Assembly: GCF_030997045.1 (NCBI RefSeq)
Contig: NZ_CP116899.1
Location: 2,057,501-2,121,500, forward strand
Origin: Microbulbifer sp. TB1203
Lineage (GTDB): Bacteria > Pseudomonadota > Gammaproteobacteria > Pseudomonadales > Cellvibrionaceae
Length of the DNA stretch: 64,000 bases
Direction of reading: 5' to 3'
How positions within the stretch are numbered: the stretch's first letter is position 1; each line of letters opens with the position of its first letter. Below are positions 40,291 through 49,350 of the stretch, piece after piece. The translations under genes were made by a program, and so were the position numbers. Below the pieces are notes generated by a model. The model was not told the origin of the DNA. It saw only the letters and a list, made by a program, of their open reading frames with translations, and ran no database searches.

Positions 40291-41417
40291 TGTGCTTCCT
40301 CCTGCCTGGTTTGGGTCTGCAGGAACCCTGCGAGGATGGCGAGCGCATCGCGGGCGGTCTGCTGGTCATCGCCCGGCGCGGCCTGCAGATCTCGCAGATC
40401 GCTGATGACGTCGCCCACATACCCATCGGCATGCAGGGCGGCGATGTCTTCTTCGGTGGGCTGCAGGTCCAGTCCGGACAGGTGATATTGCAGGCTGCGG
40501 TGGCGGCCTTCGGCGGCGGCCAGGGCCTGGCGCAGGCGCTGGTGACCTGCCAAGTCCAACTGGCCGTCGATGGTGAGATCCACCACGGAATCAGCCGGCA
40601 ATGCATCCAGCGCGGCAAGCAGTTCATCCAGGTCTGACTCGACGGCAAGGGTATGGTGCAGGCTGTGCCAGGGATATTGGCCGATGACGTGAGCCTGGAC
40701 CTGAGGCTCGGCCCCGGGCTCCGGGATGTCTACGATAAGCGCCTGACCGGCCCCATTGTCCTTGAACCGCTCCTGCTCCGGGGTGCCGCTGTACCAGGTG
40801 CGGGCGTTGATCTGTTTGCAGCCGTGCCAGTCACCCAGGGCCAAATAGTCCAACCGGGCACTAGTGGCCCGGTTTTCAGCGATGGGGTTGGGGGAGTCCA
40901 CGACATCGGCCAACTGCCCTTCAACACTGCCGTGGGCCAGACCGATACGCACCAGCCCTGCCGGTGTTTCGGCATGATCAAACCAATCGGTGAGGTCCTG
41001 ATGGGTCTGCCGTTGGGTCAGCGGAGCGGGCAGGATGGCAAAGCCGGCTGCCTCGAAAACTGCCGTCTCAGGGGCCAACAGAACATGCACATTCTCCGGG
41101 ATGGCATTGATTCGGCTGGCCCGTGTCCAGATGCTTTCCGCCAGAGCGGCATCGTGATTGCCGGGAATGAGAATCCAGGGGCCGGCAAACCCCGACATAC
41201 ACTGGAAAGTACGGTGCAGGGTTCGGTCGCTGACCGTTTGCGTATCGAAAACGTCACCGGCCACAAGGACGGCGTCCACCTTTTCGGCAACAGCCAGCTC
41301 TGCCAGCCGCTCCACGGTTTTGAATCGGGCATCAGACAGGACGGCAGCGTCTTCTTCGGCGAAGCGGCCGTATTGCCGGCCGATCTGCCAGTCAGCGGTA
41401 TGCAGGAAGCGTGGCAT
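40287..41417 (-). CDS. Mre11/SbcD-like (YhaO-type) metallophosphoesterase nuclease
   Basis: The 376-residue product from the ATG at 41417 begins MPRFLHTADWQIGR. Metal-binding motifs in order are HTADWQIG, VAGDVFDTQ (about 48-56), IPGNHDAAL (about 81-89), LAHGSVEG (about 160) and LALGDWHGC (about 190). Motif I is DxQ in place of the usual DxH of SbcD; that variant occurs in part of the exonuclease family as far as I recall. The ATG overlaps the SNF2 helicase stop as TGATG. Pairing with the adjacent Rad50-like ATPase suggests an ATP-controlled DNA nuclease. Confidence 0.88.
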   Translation of the reverse strand: MPRFLHTADWQIGRQYGRFAEEDAAVLSDARFKTVERLAELAVAEKVDAVLVAGDVFDTQTVSDRTLHRTFQCMSGFAGPWILIPGNHDAALAESIWTRASRINAIPENVHVLLAPETAVFEAAGFAILPAPLTQRQTHQDLTDWFDHAETPAGLVRIGLAHGSVEGQLADVVDSPNPIAENRATSARLDYLALGDWHGCKQINARTWYSGTPEQERFKDNGAGQALIVDIPEPGAEPQVQAHVIGQYPWHSLHHTLAVESDLDELLAALDALPADSVVDLTIDGQLDLAGHQRLRQALAAAEGRHRSLQYHLSGLDLQPTEEDIAALHADGYVGDVISDLRDLQAAPGDDQQTARDALAILAGFLQTQTRQEEAQ

Positions 41418-44302
41418 CAGGCGTTCTCCTTTCCCTGTTGTCCGGTAAGCACTGCCGCTACCTGAATGTAGGGCTGGTCTTCTGTGCTCTGGGTATTGTC
41501 CAGCCAATCCTGATAATCCTGGAACAGGCGGTCGATATGCCGCTGGCGCTCTTCGCGGGTGCGGGCTTTGAGACTTTCGTGTTGCCCGGAGCGCTCCAGC
41601 TCCAGGTGCAGCTGGGTTTGGTGTTTATCCTTGAGGGCAGCCAGGCGCTGCTGCTGTTCCTCCAGGCTGGCTCGGCGCTCGGATTCAAACGACGCCTTGA
41701 GGCGCTTGAGGCGCGTGCCGGCCTCCTCCACGGCCAGGGGCAGCAGGGACTGTAGCGGGCCGGTATCGCCGGTATACCCCGGGTTGGGCAACTTGCCCGG
41801 ATAGAGTTCGAATCGTTCCTGCAGGGTGGCCCAATCGAAATCACCGGCGATGGCACCATCGCGGATATGCACCCCCACCCAGTCCTGAATCAGCACATGC
41901 CCCCGGCGGTTGGGAAAGCCGCCGTGGATCAGCACGATGTGCTCGTTTTCGGCCAGTTTGCCCGGCAGCCGCAGCACCGGCGCGGTATGGCGGCCAAAGG
42001 CGTTCAGAGCGCGGTCTGACAGCCACTCCATGACCGGGTGAACGGGCCAGAGGAAGTGCAGCTGGGGCCAGAGGGCGCCCTCTTCCTGGCGGGTACGCCG
42101 GATTTCGTTGTCGATGGCGGACTTGTCGGTGGTGAGCGCAAAGCGGTCGTGCTCGGGCCGGCACTCGCGGGGCAGATAGTTCAGCCTCGGCTGCAGGTCC
42201 CTGGGGGCGGTGATCTCGAAGACGTTATCCGCGATGGTCGCATCCAGCTTTTCGCCCCGCTCGGCGAACCAGCGCAGGGCGGCACGGGCGTATTCGAGGC
42301 CGTTGGGAAATACCCGCTGCAGGGCGCCGAGGGACTCGCCGCCGGTCTGTACCGGGTCCGGAATAAACTTGTCCAGGGGCGCTTCGCTGTCTTTGGCGGT
42401 GCCGTCCATCAGGGACTCAAACAGGGCCCAGGCGTCGTCACTGTCATCCTGCTCCATGGCGCCGGCCACGGCCTCTTCTTCGGCCTGCTGGTCGTATAGA
42501 CCGAGGAATTCGGAAGGGTCGCCGATGTTCTTGCCGGCCTGGTTGTCCTTTTCGATCAGCACCTCAAGGATGCGCTGGTCGCCCCGGATTTTGGGGTGGC
42601 TGCTCTCGGTGAGCAGGTAGCGGATTTGCGGCTGTTCGGTCTGGCCGTAACGGTCGATACGGCCATTGCGCTGCTGGAACACCATCAGCGACCAGGGAAT
42701 ATCGAAGTGGATCATCCGGTGGCTGAGATGGTGCAGGTTGATACCTTCGGAGGCCACATCGGAGCAGACCATGATCCGGATGGGGCTTTCCCTGCGGTTG
42801 AACTGCTCCACGGTGTCCATGAGGTCGCGGTCGCGCATGTCGCCGCGCAGCACGGCAAGCTGGCCCTTTTTTAGCTCCAAGTCTTTGTGCAGCTGCTCGG
42901 CCAGAAACTCCAGTGTGGCAATGCTTTCGGTGAAGATCACCAGCCGGTCTTCCGGCTTGCTGGGCTTCCAGCCCATGACGTTGGTGATCTGATCTTTCAG
43001 CAGCTGGTACTTGCTGAACTGGTCCGGGGTAATGGCCTTGAGGGCCAGTTCCAGCCCCTGGAGGGCATCGATATCCTCGATCAGGAGGGTTGCGCGCTCG
43101 TCGTCACGGGTTCTCTCCAGCTGCTTTTGCAGCCGGGCAATACGGTTGCGAACGAAGGACAGGCAGGCCGCCGGGCTGGAAAACAAAGCCTTTTCCAGGG
43201 AGGTGCGGAAGAGTTGCCCTGCCCCACTGTCGCGGCCGTCCAATGTATGGAAGCTGACCTCCATCAGCCGGTCGTAGGCGGCATCTTCCAACTGGGTGGC
43301 TTGAGTCTTCGCCACCTCGATTTCCCGTTCCGGGAAGCTGCCCTGCAGTTGGTCGCGCACGTCCTTCTTGAAACGCCGGATCACCAGGCCTTTGTCCCGG
43401 AAGTCCCCCTCCGCGTAGTCCGCCGGGTTGGCGATGGCGGTTGGGTCCAGCATGTTGACCAGGCTGGCAAAGCTCTCTGCCTTGCCGTCATGGGGAGTGG
43501 CCGACAGCATGATAAGGGTGTCGGAGCGGGTGGCCAGCAGCTTGGCCAGCCGTGACCGCTGGGAGTTGGAGCTGCGCTCAGCCACATTGTGGGCTTCATC
43601 GATGATGATGATGTCCCAGTAGGCCTGCTCCAGGTAGTGCCGGTATTCGATATCCTGCTTGAGGGTATCGATGGAGATGATGGCACGATCGAAGTAGTGG
43701 AACGGGTTGTGGTTGGCCGGGATGCGATTGCGCACCCGCTGCAGGCCGGTGGAGTCCAGGCGCACCAGGGGAATGGTGAAACGGTTCCAGAATTCCTGCT
43801 GGAACTGGGTGAGCATGGATTTCACGGCCAGCACCAGAATGCGTTTGCCGCGACCACGGGCGATCAGTTCGCTGGTGAGAATGCCCGCTTCCAGGGTCTT
43901 GCCCAGACCCACGGCATCGGCGATCAGGATACGCTGGCGGGGCTGCCGCAGGGCTTGCAGGGCTGGCTGCAGCTGGTAGTCGAGCTGGTCGATGGCGGCG
44001 CGGTGGCCCAGGTGCAGGCGCTGATCGGAAGGTGCGGTCTTTCTGAGCAGGGAATCCAGGTACAGCAGGCTGCCGCCGAAGTTGCCAGAGGTGTCGTCGA
44101 CCAGCAGGGTTTCCCTTGGGTCCAGAATGCGCGGCTTGTCCAGCTCGGACAGAAACAGGGCCTCGCGCCCCTGCACCAGTTCAGACAGGCCTTCACAGGT
44201 GAGGATGTAGCCGCCATCGGAGCTGTGGTCGACTCGCTTGATACGCCATTCAGCGTCCCGCACTTCCACCCGCATGCCGGGCGCATACATCGTGTTGCTC
44301 AT
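41417..44302 (-). CDS. SNF2-family helicase, DrmD / RapA-like
   Basis: This is a 961-residue translocase. Walker A IADAVGLGKTLEAGIL lies at about 127-142, motif II IIIDEAHNVAERSSNSQRS at about 233, motif III LSATPHDGK, and the C-terminal lobe has GINLHHLSHRMIHFDIPWS and QRNGRIDRYGQ. The long C-terminal extension with coiled coil is like HepA/RapA and DISARM DrmD. It is the first gene of an eight-gene run through zorD. Class 1 DISARM pairs DrmD with a large methylase (DrmMI), as here, but drmA, drmB and drmC are absent. The start is the first ATG (44302); a second lies four codons on, and neither has a strong ribosome site. Confidence 0.88.
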   Translation of the reverse strand: MSNTMYAPGMRVEVRDAEWRIKRVDHSSDGGYILTCEGLSELVQGREALFLSELDKPRILDPRETLLVDDTSGNFGGSLLYLDSLLRKTAPSDQRLHLGHRAAIDQLDYQLQPALQALRQPRQRILIADAVGLGKTLEAGILTSELIARGRGKRILVLAVKSMLTQFQQEFWNRFTIPLVRLDSTGLQRVRNRIPANHNPFHYFDRAIISIDTLKQDIEYRHYLEQAYWDIIIIDEAHNVAERSSNSQRSRLAKLLATRSDTLIMLSATPHDGKAESFASLVNMLDPTAIANPADYAEGDFRDKGLVIRRFKKDVRDQLQGSFPEREIEVAKTQATQLEDAAYDRLMEVSFHTLDGRDSGAGQLFRTSLEKALFSSPAACLSFVRNRIARLQKQLERTRDDERATLLIEDIDALQGLELALKAITPDQFSKYQLLKDQITNVMGWKPSKPEDRLVIFTESIATLEFLAEQLHKDLELKKGQLAVLRGDMRDRDLMDTVEQFNRRESPIRIMVCSDVASEGINLHHLSHRMIHFDIPWSLMVFQQRNGRIDRYGQTEQPQIRYLLTESSHPKIRGDQRILEVLIEKDNQAGKNIGDPSEFLGLYDQQAEEEAVAGAMEQDDSDDAWALFESLMDGTAKDSEAPLDKFIPDPVQTGGESLGALQRVFPNGLEYARAALRWFAERGEKLDATIADNVFEITAPRDLQPRLNYLPRECRPEHDRFALTTDKSAIDNEIRRTRQEEGALWPQLHFLWPVHPVMEWLSDRALNAFGRHTAPVLRLPGKLAENEHIVLIHGGFPNRRGHVLIQDWVGVHIRDGAIAGDFDWATLQERFELYPGKLPNPGYTGDTGPLQSLLPLAVEEAGTRLKRLKASFESERRASLEEQQQRLAALKDKHQTQLHLELERSGQHESLKARTREERQRHIDRLFQDYQDWLDNTQSTEDQPYIQVAAVLTGQQGKENA

Positions 44303-44574
44303 ACTTTCTGGGTTCCTGAGCCAACAGCCGGGGAAATAGAGGTCCAGGCGGGAAGGTCAATAACACATCTCTTCGCCACAGGTCCCGAGTACAATCCGCA
44401 TACGTCGGGATCGCCCCAGTTTGAAAAGGCTGGATTACTTGCTTTTGTTATCCGTTCTCAAACCATCCTGCCCACCCTTCCAGACAAGAAGGGGGCGGAG
44501 TCCAATTCCGATCGGACCATGTTCATTTTGTTAGCGCGAACCTTATCACAGTTCATCACAGCGTGGACCGGCTC

Positions 44575-45789
44575 CTACGAGGCCGGGGCAATCGGAGCCA
44601 ACTGCGGAAAATACCAGGGTTCCGCGTGCTCGGGTATCGCCCACCGCAATGGCGAACGATTACTGGTTTCAGTAAGCAGGCCATCACTTTTCATTTGGGA
44701 AATCAGACGGCGGGCGCTGCGTTCCGAACCGCCGGCCATCTCTATGACCAAAGCGCGAGCCAGCTCTCCCTCGACAAATGCTTGCAACAGAATATTGGCG
44801 GCCGCGGGTTTCAGCTCACCGTATCCCACAACCCGTCCATCATTGCGCGCCTGAACGTAGCTTTTTATCCGCTCACGCAGACCCTCCAGTTTCAACAGCT
44901 CTCCGATGTAGTTCACCTGGTCCAGCGCTGTATCCAGCATAAATTCACAGAATTCCAGCAGTGCCGTTTCACTCAGGGCACCGCGCCCGTCGTGGTTTCC
45001 CTGTCGCGGGAAATCCGCGCGGGCCAGCAATCCCTTGTAACGATCCGACGCGCGCGCGAGCCCCCGGCTCAGGCACCAGACGCCCACGCTCTCCAGTCCT
45101 GCCAGCCGCAGGGCCTCGTCGGTAAACAGACGTGCAACCCGGCCGTTGCCATCGAGAAAGGGATGAATCCAGGCAAAACGGTGATGGGCGCACATAGCCG
45201 CGATCACTTTTTTGTCGCCCCGATACCGCAGCGGCGAATAGGTCTCGCAAAACCCGCGCACAAGGCTATCCAGATCTTCGGGGGATGGAGGGACGTGTCG
45301 CCCTACCGTTACGTCCATGTCCCTCCATTCACCCGGAACCACTTCACCAATCAGATCTCCCGAGCGATTGCTGATCCGGCGCAAACTGTCCGGCACTCCA
45401 ATGTAGAATTGCCGGTGCAGGGCGCGAATGAAATCCGAAGAATAGAGTGTACTCGCGTCAAGCCTCTGTTCAGACAACCACTCCTGAACGGCAATATGTG
45501 CCACAGACTCGAGTTGCAGATCCCGCTTGACGGGATCGGCCGAAAAGTCACCACGCTGGGCCGCGCGTATTTCCGCAGGCTGAGTTCGGTTGCCCTCGAT
45601 CAGGTTGGAATAGTAGGAATTGATCACAGCCATATGGGCCTGCAGCACAACCCTGCTGACGGGGGCGAGATGGCCCGCTAGCTTTGCAGAGGCGGCGACC
45701 AGAGCCATGGCTTTGTCCGGCAGCGATGAATCCGCCAGAGCTCTGTCGCTGGGAATAAATGGCGCTATATCTAAGATACTGGTAACCAT
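44575..45789 (-). CDS. Fic family protein, class II inhibitory motif, next to mutS
   Basis: This 404-residue Fic protein has its inhibitory motif SNLIEGNRTQ near residues 60-69, the catalytic loop HRFAWIHPFLDGNGRVAR near 199-216, and a C-terminal helix-turn-helix-like region (LVIEMAGGSERSARRLISQM). All catalytic residues are intact. I use the ATG at 45789; a TTG two codons upstream is possible, and neither has a clear ribosome site. It is the outermost island gene on the mutS side, separated from the SNF2 helicase by 272 bases without a visible gene. It resembles the other island Fic proteins in design but not closely in sequence. Confidence 0.9.
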   Translation of the reverse strand: MVTSILDIAPFIPSDRALADSSLPDKAMALVAASAKLAGHLAPVSRVVLQAHMAVINSYYSNLIEGNRTQPAEIRAAQRGDFSADPVKRDLQLESVAHIAVQEWLSEQRLDASTLYSSDFIRALHRQFYIGVPDSLRRISNRSGDLIGEVVPGEWRDMDVTVGRHVPPSPEDLDSLVRGFCETYSPLRYRGDKKVIAAMCAHHRFAWIHPFLDGNGRVARLFTDEALRLAGLESVGVWCLSRGLARASDRYKGLLARADFPRQGNHDGRGALSETALLEFCEFMLDTALDQVNYIGELLKLEGLRERIKSYVQARNDGRVVGYGELKPAAANILLQAFVEGELARALVIEMAGGSERSARRLISQMKSDGLLTETSNRSPLRWAIPEHAEPWYFPQLAPIAPAS

Positions 45790-46051
45790 AGGCAAAATGG
45801 CCGGATTTATGGCCAGTTCAAAAATATCATAATGAATTGATTTTAATAGATTTTTTACAGGTTCAAGCTCTACCCATGGCCTTATTTTGGCCGGTTTCCA
45901 ACAAGATGGTCAAACCGAAAAGCTTCAATCTCTAAGTACAGGAACAACCAGACGCCAGCGTCACCACTCAAACCCGGTTTAATCGACAGCCCGACCCGCT
46001 ACAATAGCGCCCCTTCCATCCACAACCTGAACAAGAAGAAGCAGCCCTTCC

Positions 46052-48643
46052 ATGCCGCAGACCGCGACCATTCAGCACACCCCCATGATGCAGCAGTACC
46101 TCAAGATCAAGGCCCAGCACCCCCAGGAGCTGGTGTTCTACCGCATGGGCGACTTCTATGAACTCTTTTACGACGACGCCAAGCGAGCCGCGGAGCTGCT
46201 GGATGTGACCCTCACCGCTCGCGGCAAGTCCGGGGGCGATCCCATTCCCATGGCCGGGGTGCCCTACCACGCGGCGGAGGGCTACCTTGCGCGGCTGATC
46301 AAGGCCGGGGTGTCGGTGGCCATTTGCGAGCAGATCGGCGATCCGGCCACCAGCAAGGGCCCGGTGGAACGCAAGGTGGTGCGCATCGTCACCCCCGGCA
46401 CGGTGACCGACGAGGCTCTGCTCAATGAGCGCCGGGACAACCTGCTGGCGGCGGTGGCACAGCTGGCCGACAAGTTCGGCCTGGCTCTGCTGGACCTGGC
46501 CACCGGGCGCTTCGCGGTGCAGGAGGTGGACAGCCTGGAGGCGCTGGCGGAACAGGTGCAGCGCCACGGTCCGGCGGAACTGCTGGCGGCCGAAGGCCTG
46601 GCGCTGCCTGCGGAAATAGAAAAGCGTCCCGGCCTGCGCCGGCGCGCCCCGTGGGAGTTCGAACTGGAAACCGCCCTGCGCCTGCTGAACCAGCAGTTCG
46701 GCACCCTCAATTTAGAAGCCTTCGGCTGCAGCCATATGCATGCGGCGGTGGCCGCCGCGGGCTGCCTGCTGCAGTACGCCCGCGACACCCAGCGCACGGA
46801 ACTGCCCCATATCCGCAGCCTGCAGACCGAAAGCAGCGACGATACCGTGGCCCTGGACGGTGCCTCCCGGCGCAACCTGGAGATCGACCTGAACCTGGGT
46901 GGCGGTGATGAAAACACCCTGCTATCGGTGTTCGACAGCTGCAAGACCGCCATGGGCAGCCGCCTGCTGCGCCGCTGGCTGAACAACCCGCTGCGCCGGC
47001 TGCAGACCCTGCAGAACCGCCAGGGCGCCATCGCCGCACTGATCGACGACTACCGCTTCGAACCGCTGCGGGAGGCACTGAAGCCCGTCGGCGATATGGA
47101 GCGCATCCTCGGCCGCCTGGCCCTGCGCTCCGCACGGCCGCGGGACCTGGCGCGGCTGGGACTGTCCCTGGCGCAGTTCCCGGAGATCCAGCGCCAGTTG
47201 GCGGAAACCAATGCCCCCCTGCTCGCGGAGCTGGCGCGGGAGATCGGCGAGTGGCCGGAGACGGTGGAACTGCTTGACCACGCCCTGGTGGAAAACCCGC
47301 CGGTGGTGATCCGGGACGGCGGTGTGATCGCCGATGGCTACGACAGTGAGCTGGACGAACTGCGCTCCATCAGCGAAAACGCCGGCGACTATTTGGTGCA
47401 GTTGGAGGTCCGGGAAAAGGAGCGCACCGGCATCCCCACCCTCAAGGTGGGCTACAACCGGGTGCACGGCTACTTTATCGAGATCAGCCGCGGCCAGAGC
47501 GACAAGGCCCCCGCCGACTACATCCGCCGCCAGACCCTGAAGAATGCCGAGCGCTTTATCACCCCGGAGCTGAAGGAGTTCGAGGACAAGGCCCTTTCCG
47601 CCAAGAGCCGGGCCCTGGCGCGAGAGAAGGCCCTGTACGAGGAGCTGATCACCCAACTCAACCAGTCCCTGGCGGAACTGCAGGGCGCCGCCGCCGCGGT
47701 GTCCCAACTCGACGTGCTCGCCTGCCTCGCCGAACGCGCCGACAACCTGCGCCTGTGCTGCCCGGAACTGCGTGCGGAGCCCGGGCTGGCCATCGCCGCC
47801 GGCCGCCACCCGGTGGTGGAGCAGGTGCTGGACGAGCCCTTCGTCGCCAACGATATCGAGCTGCGCGACGACCGCCGCATGCTGGTGATCACCGGCCCCA
47901 ATATGGGCGGTAAGTCCACCTATATGCGCCAGACCGCGCTGATCGCCCTGCTCGCCCATATCGGCAGTTATGTGCCGGCGGACTCCGCACGCATCGGCCT
48001 GCTGGACCGCATTTTCACCCGTATCGGCAGCGCCGACGACCTGGCCGGCGGCCGCTCCACCTTTATGGTGGAGATGACCGAGACGGCAAACATATTGCGC
48101 AACGCCAGCGAGAACAGTTTGGTGCTGATGGACGAAATCGGCCGTGGCACCAGCACCTACGACGGCCTGTCCCTGGCCTGGGCCTGCGCTCACTACCTGG
48201 CGGATCAGGTGCGCGCCTTTACCCTGTTCGCCACCCACTACTTCGAGCTCACCGCACTGCCGGAGCAGTGCCCGGAGGCGGCCAATATCCACCTGGACGC
48301 CACTGAGCACGGCGACGGTATCGTGTTTCTGCACCGTATCCAGGAGGGCCCTGCGTCGAAGAGTTACGGCCTGCAGGTGGCGAAGCTGGCGGGGATTCCC
48401 GGGGATGTGCTGGTGGAGGCGAAGCACCGGCTGGAGGCGTTGGAAAACGGGACTCGGGAAACAGCAAGCGGGACCCGGGGAAAGGTACCGCAACCGGCAC
48501 CCGGGCCCGGTTCACCCCAGCAGGTGGACCTGTTCGGCGCCCCCACCCATCCGGCGGTGGAAGCCCTGGAGGAACTGGACCCGGACGACCTGACCCCGCG
48601 CCAGGCGCTGGAGAAGCTCTACGCGCTGCGCAAACTCCTGTAG
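46052..48643 (+). CDS. mutS: DNA mismatch repair protein MutS
   Basis: MutS recognises mismatches and small loops and recruits MutL. The 863-residue protein has the mismatch-contact motif [11 protein letters not shown] (about 30-40), Walker [16 protein letters not shown] (about 613-627), Walker [23 protein letters not shown] (split by positions about 690-711) and a C-terminal tetramer helix. The linker near residues 800-825 ([16 protein letters not shown]) contains a DNA repeat like the tandem 7-mer downstream. The TAG stop lies inside a perfect palindrome. mutS followed by fdxA is the Pseudomonas order. Confidence 0.97.
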   Translation: MPQTATIQHTPMMQQYLKIKAQHPQELVFYRMGDFYELFYDDAKRAAELLDVTLTARGKSGGDPIPMAGVPYHAAEGYLARLIKAGVSVAICEQIGDPATSKGPVERKVVRIVTPGTVTDEALLNERRDNLLAAVAQLADKFGLALLDLATGRFAVQEVDSLEALAEQVQRHGPAELLAAEGLALPAEIEKRPGLRRRAPWEFELETALRLLNQQFGTLNLEAFGCSHMHAAVAAAGCLLQYARDTQRTELPHIRSLQTESSDDTVALDGASRRNLEIDLNLGGGDENTLLSVFDSCKTAMGSRLLRRWLNNPLRRLQTLQNRQGAIAALIDDYRFEPLREALKPVGDMERILGRLALRSARPRDLARLGLSLAQFPEIQRQLAETNAPLLAELAREIGEWPETVELLDHALVENPPVVIRDGGVIADGYDSELDELRSISENAGDYLVQLEVREKERTGIPTLKVGYNRVHGYFIEISRGQSDKAPADYIRRQTLKNAERFITPELKEFEDKALSAKSRALAREKALYEELITQLNQSLAELQGAAAAVSQLDVLACLAERADNLRLCCPELRAEPGLAIAAGRHPVVEQVLDEPFVANDIELRDDRRMLVITGPNMGGKSTYMRQTALIALLAHIGSYVPADSARIGLLDRIFTRIGSADDLAGGRSTFMVEMTETANILRNASENSLVLMDEIGRGTSTYDGLSLAWACAHYLADQVRAFTLFATHYFELTALPEQCPEAANIHLDATEHGDGIVFLHRIQEGPASKSYGLQVAKLAGIPGDVLVEAKHRLEALENGTRETASGTRGKVPQPAPGPGSPQQVDLFGAPTHPAVEALEELDPDDLTPRQALEKLYALRKLL

Positions 48644-48690
48644 GAGCGGCGGGGCGGCCATCCGCCCATGGCCGCCCCGCCGCTCCTACA
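48639..48690. repeat. Perfect 22-base hairpin repeat at the mutS stop codon
   Basis: The arms 48639-48660 and 48669-48690 are exact reverse complements with an 8-base loop. They start TGTAGGAGCGGCGGGG, so the outer part is the same as the repeat downstream of glpK. The TAG of mutS is in the left arm. It may act as a terminator-like or RNase-protecting hairpin. Confidence 0.85.
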
Positions 48691-48697
48691 AGGCTCC

Positions 48698-48752
48698 GTA
48701 GGGTGCGCCGTGCGCACCGGCACAGTTGGGCGGTGCGCACGGCGCACCCTAC
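48698..48752. repeat. Perfect 21-base hairpin repeat (GTAGGGTGCGCCGTGCG type)
   Basis: The arms 48698-48718 and 48732-48752 are exact reverse complements around a 13-base loop. The sequence type (GTAGGGTGCGC...) is a common REP-like palindrome in proteobacteria. It follows the previous hairpin after 7 bases. Confidence 0.85.
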
Positions 48753-48754
48753 GC

Positions 48755-48796
48755 GAGTCCCGAGTCCCGAGTCCCGAGTCCCGAGTCCCGAGTCCC
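48755..48796. repeat. Six tandem copies of the 7-mer GAGTCCC
   Basis: Six exact units run from 48755 to 48796 directly after the hairpin pair and about 109 bases before fdxA. Such arrays vary in copy number by slippage. The reverse complement of TCCCGAGTCCC also occurs inside the mutS linker near 48450. Confidence 0.9.
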
Positions 48797-48904
48797 GGCA
48801 GTTATAAGCACCCAACCAATCGGACTCAAAAGCCTCTACATTTCGCGCCAGTAATTGCTAAAATCCGCTGCTCCATTGACTCAGGGCATTATCGAGGGAC
48901 AAGC

Positions 48905-49228
48905 ATGACATTCGTAATTGGGGAAAACTGCATCAAGTGCAAATACACCGACTGTGTGGAAGTTTGCCCGGTGGACTGTTTCTATGAAGGCCCCAACTTC
49001 CTGGTGATCCATCCGGACGAGTGTATCGACTGCGCCCTCTGCGAGCCCGAGTGCCCCGCCAACGCCATCTTCTCCGAGGACGAGGTGCCGGAGGACCAGC
49101 AGGAGTTTATCGAACTGAATGCGGAGCTGTCGGAGATCTGGCCCAATATCACCGAGAAGAAAGACCCGCTCCCGGACGCCGCGGAGTGGGATGGCAAAAA
49201 GGGCAAACTGGACCAGCTGGAGCGCTGA
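48905..49228 (+). CDS. fdxA: Seven-iron ferredoxin FdxA
   Basis: The 107-residue ferredoxin carries 3Fe-4S and 4Fe-4S clusters. The ligands are visible as [17 protein letters not shown] (about 9-25) and [12 protein letters not shown] (about 40-51). It is an electron carrier in the cytoplasm, and the C-terminal acidic extension is normal for the Azotobacter FdI type. The ATG at 48905 has GAGGG seven bases upstream. The gene follows mutS and ends at a strong terminator. Confidence 0.96.
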   Translation: MTFVIGENCIKCKYTDCVEVCPVDCFYEGPNFLVIHPDECIDCALCEPECPANAIFSEDEVPEDQQEFIELNAELSEIWPNITEKKDPLPDAAEWDGKKGKLDQLER

Positions 49229-49239
49229 ACCGATCACTG

Positions 49240-49266
49240 AAAAGCCGTCACCGACGGCTTTTTTTC
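49240..49266 (+). terminator. Rho-independent terminator of fdxA
   Basis: The stem AGCCGTC/GACGGCT with a 3-base loop is followed by seven T, 12 bases after the fdxA stop codon. Confidence 0.92.
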
Positions 49267-49305
49267 ATTTTGGCCCAACAAGAACCAAAGCAAAATGAAA
49301 ATCAT

Positions 49306-49331
49306 TCCCACCGCAATCGCCGGCGGTGGGA
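49306..49331. repeat. Hairpin in the leader of the polysaccharide deacetylase gene
   Basis: TCCCACCGC at 49306 pairs with GCGGTGGGA ending at 49331, with 8 bases between, 19 bases before the GTG start. There is no T run after it, so it is not an ordinary terminator. It could affect translation or mark a repeat. Confidence 0.45.
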
Positions 49332-49350
49332 TAGAAAGCAAGGAGCAACT

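Noticed and set aside
32648..44302. BREX or Dnd system
   Set aside because: There is no PglZ, BrxC, BrxL or Lon-like gene for BREX and no DndA/C sulphur-transfer genes; the Rad50-like ATPase lies with an Mre11-like nuclease instead.
44303..44574. Gene or clear promoter between the third fic gene and the SNF2 helicase
   Set aside because: No frame with a ribosome site is found, and no convincing -35/-10 pair; the operon promoter should be here but I cannot place it.
48755..48796. Possible CRISPR array
   Set aside because: The repeat unit is 7 bases with no spacers; no cas gene is in the window. The TGACCCCGTCT block also lacks spacer-like unique DNA of constant length.
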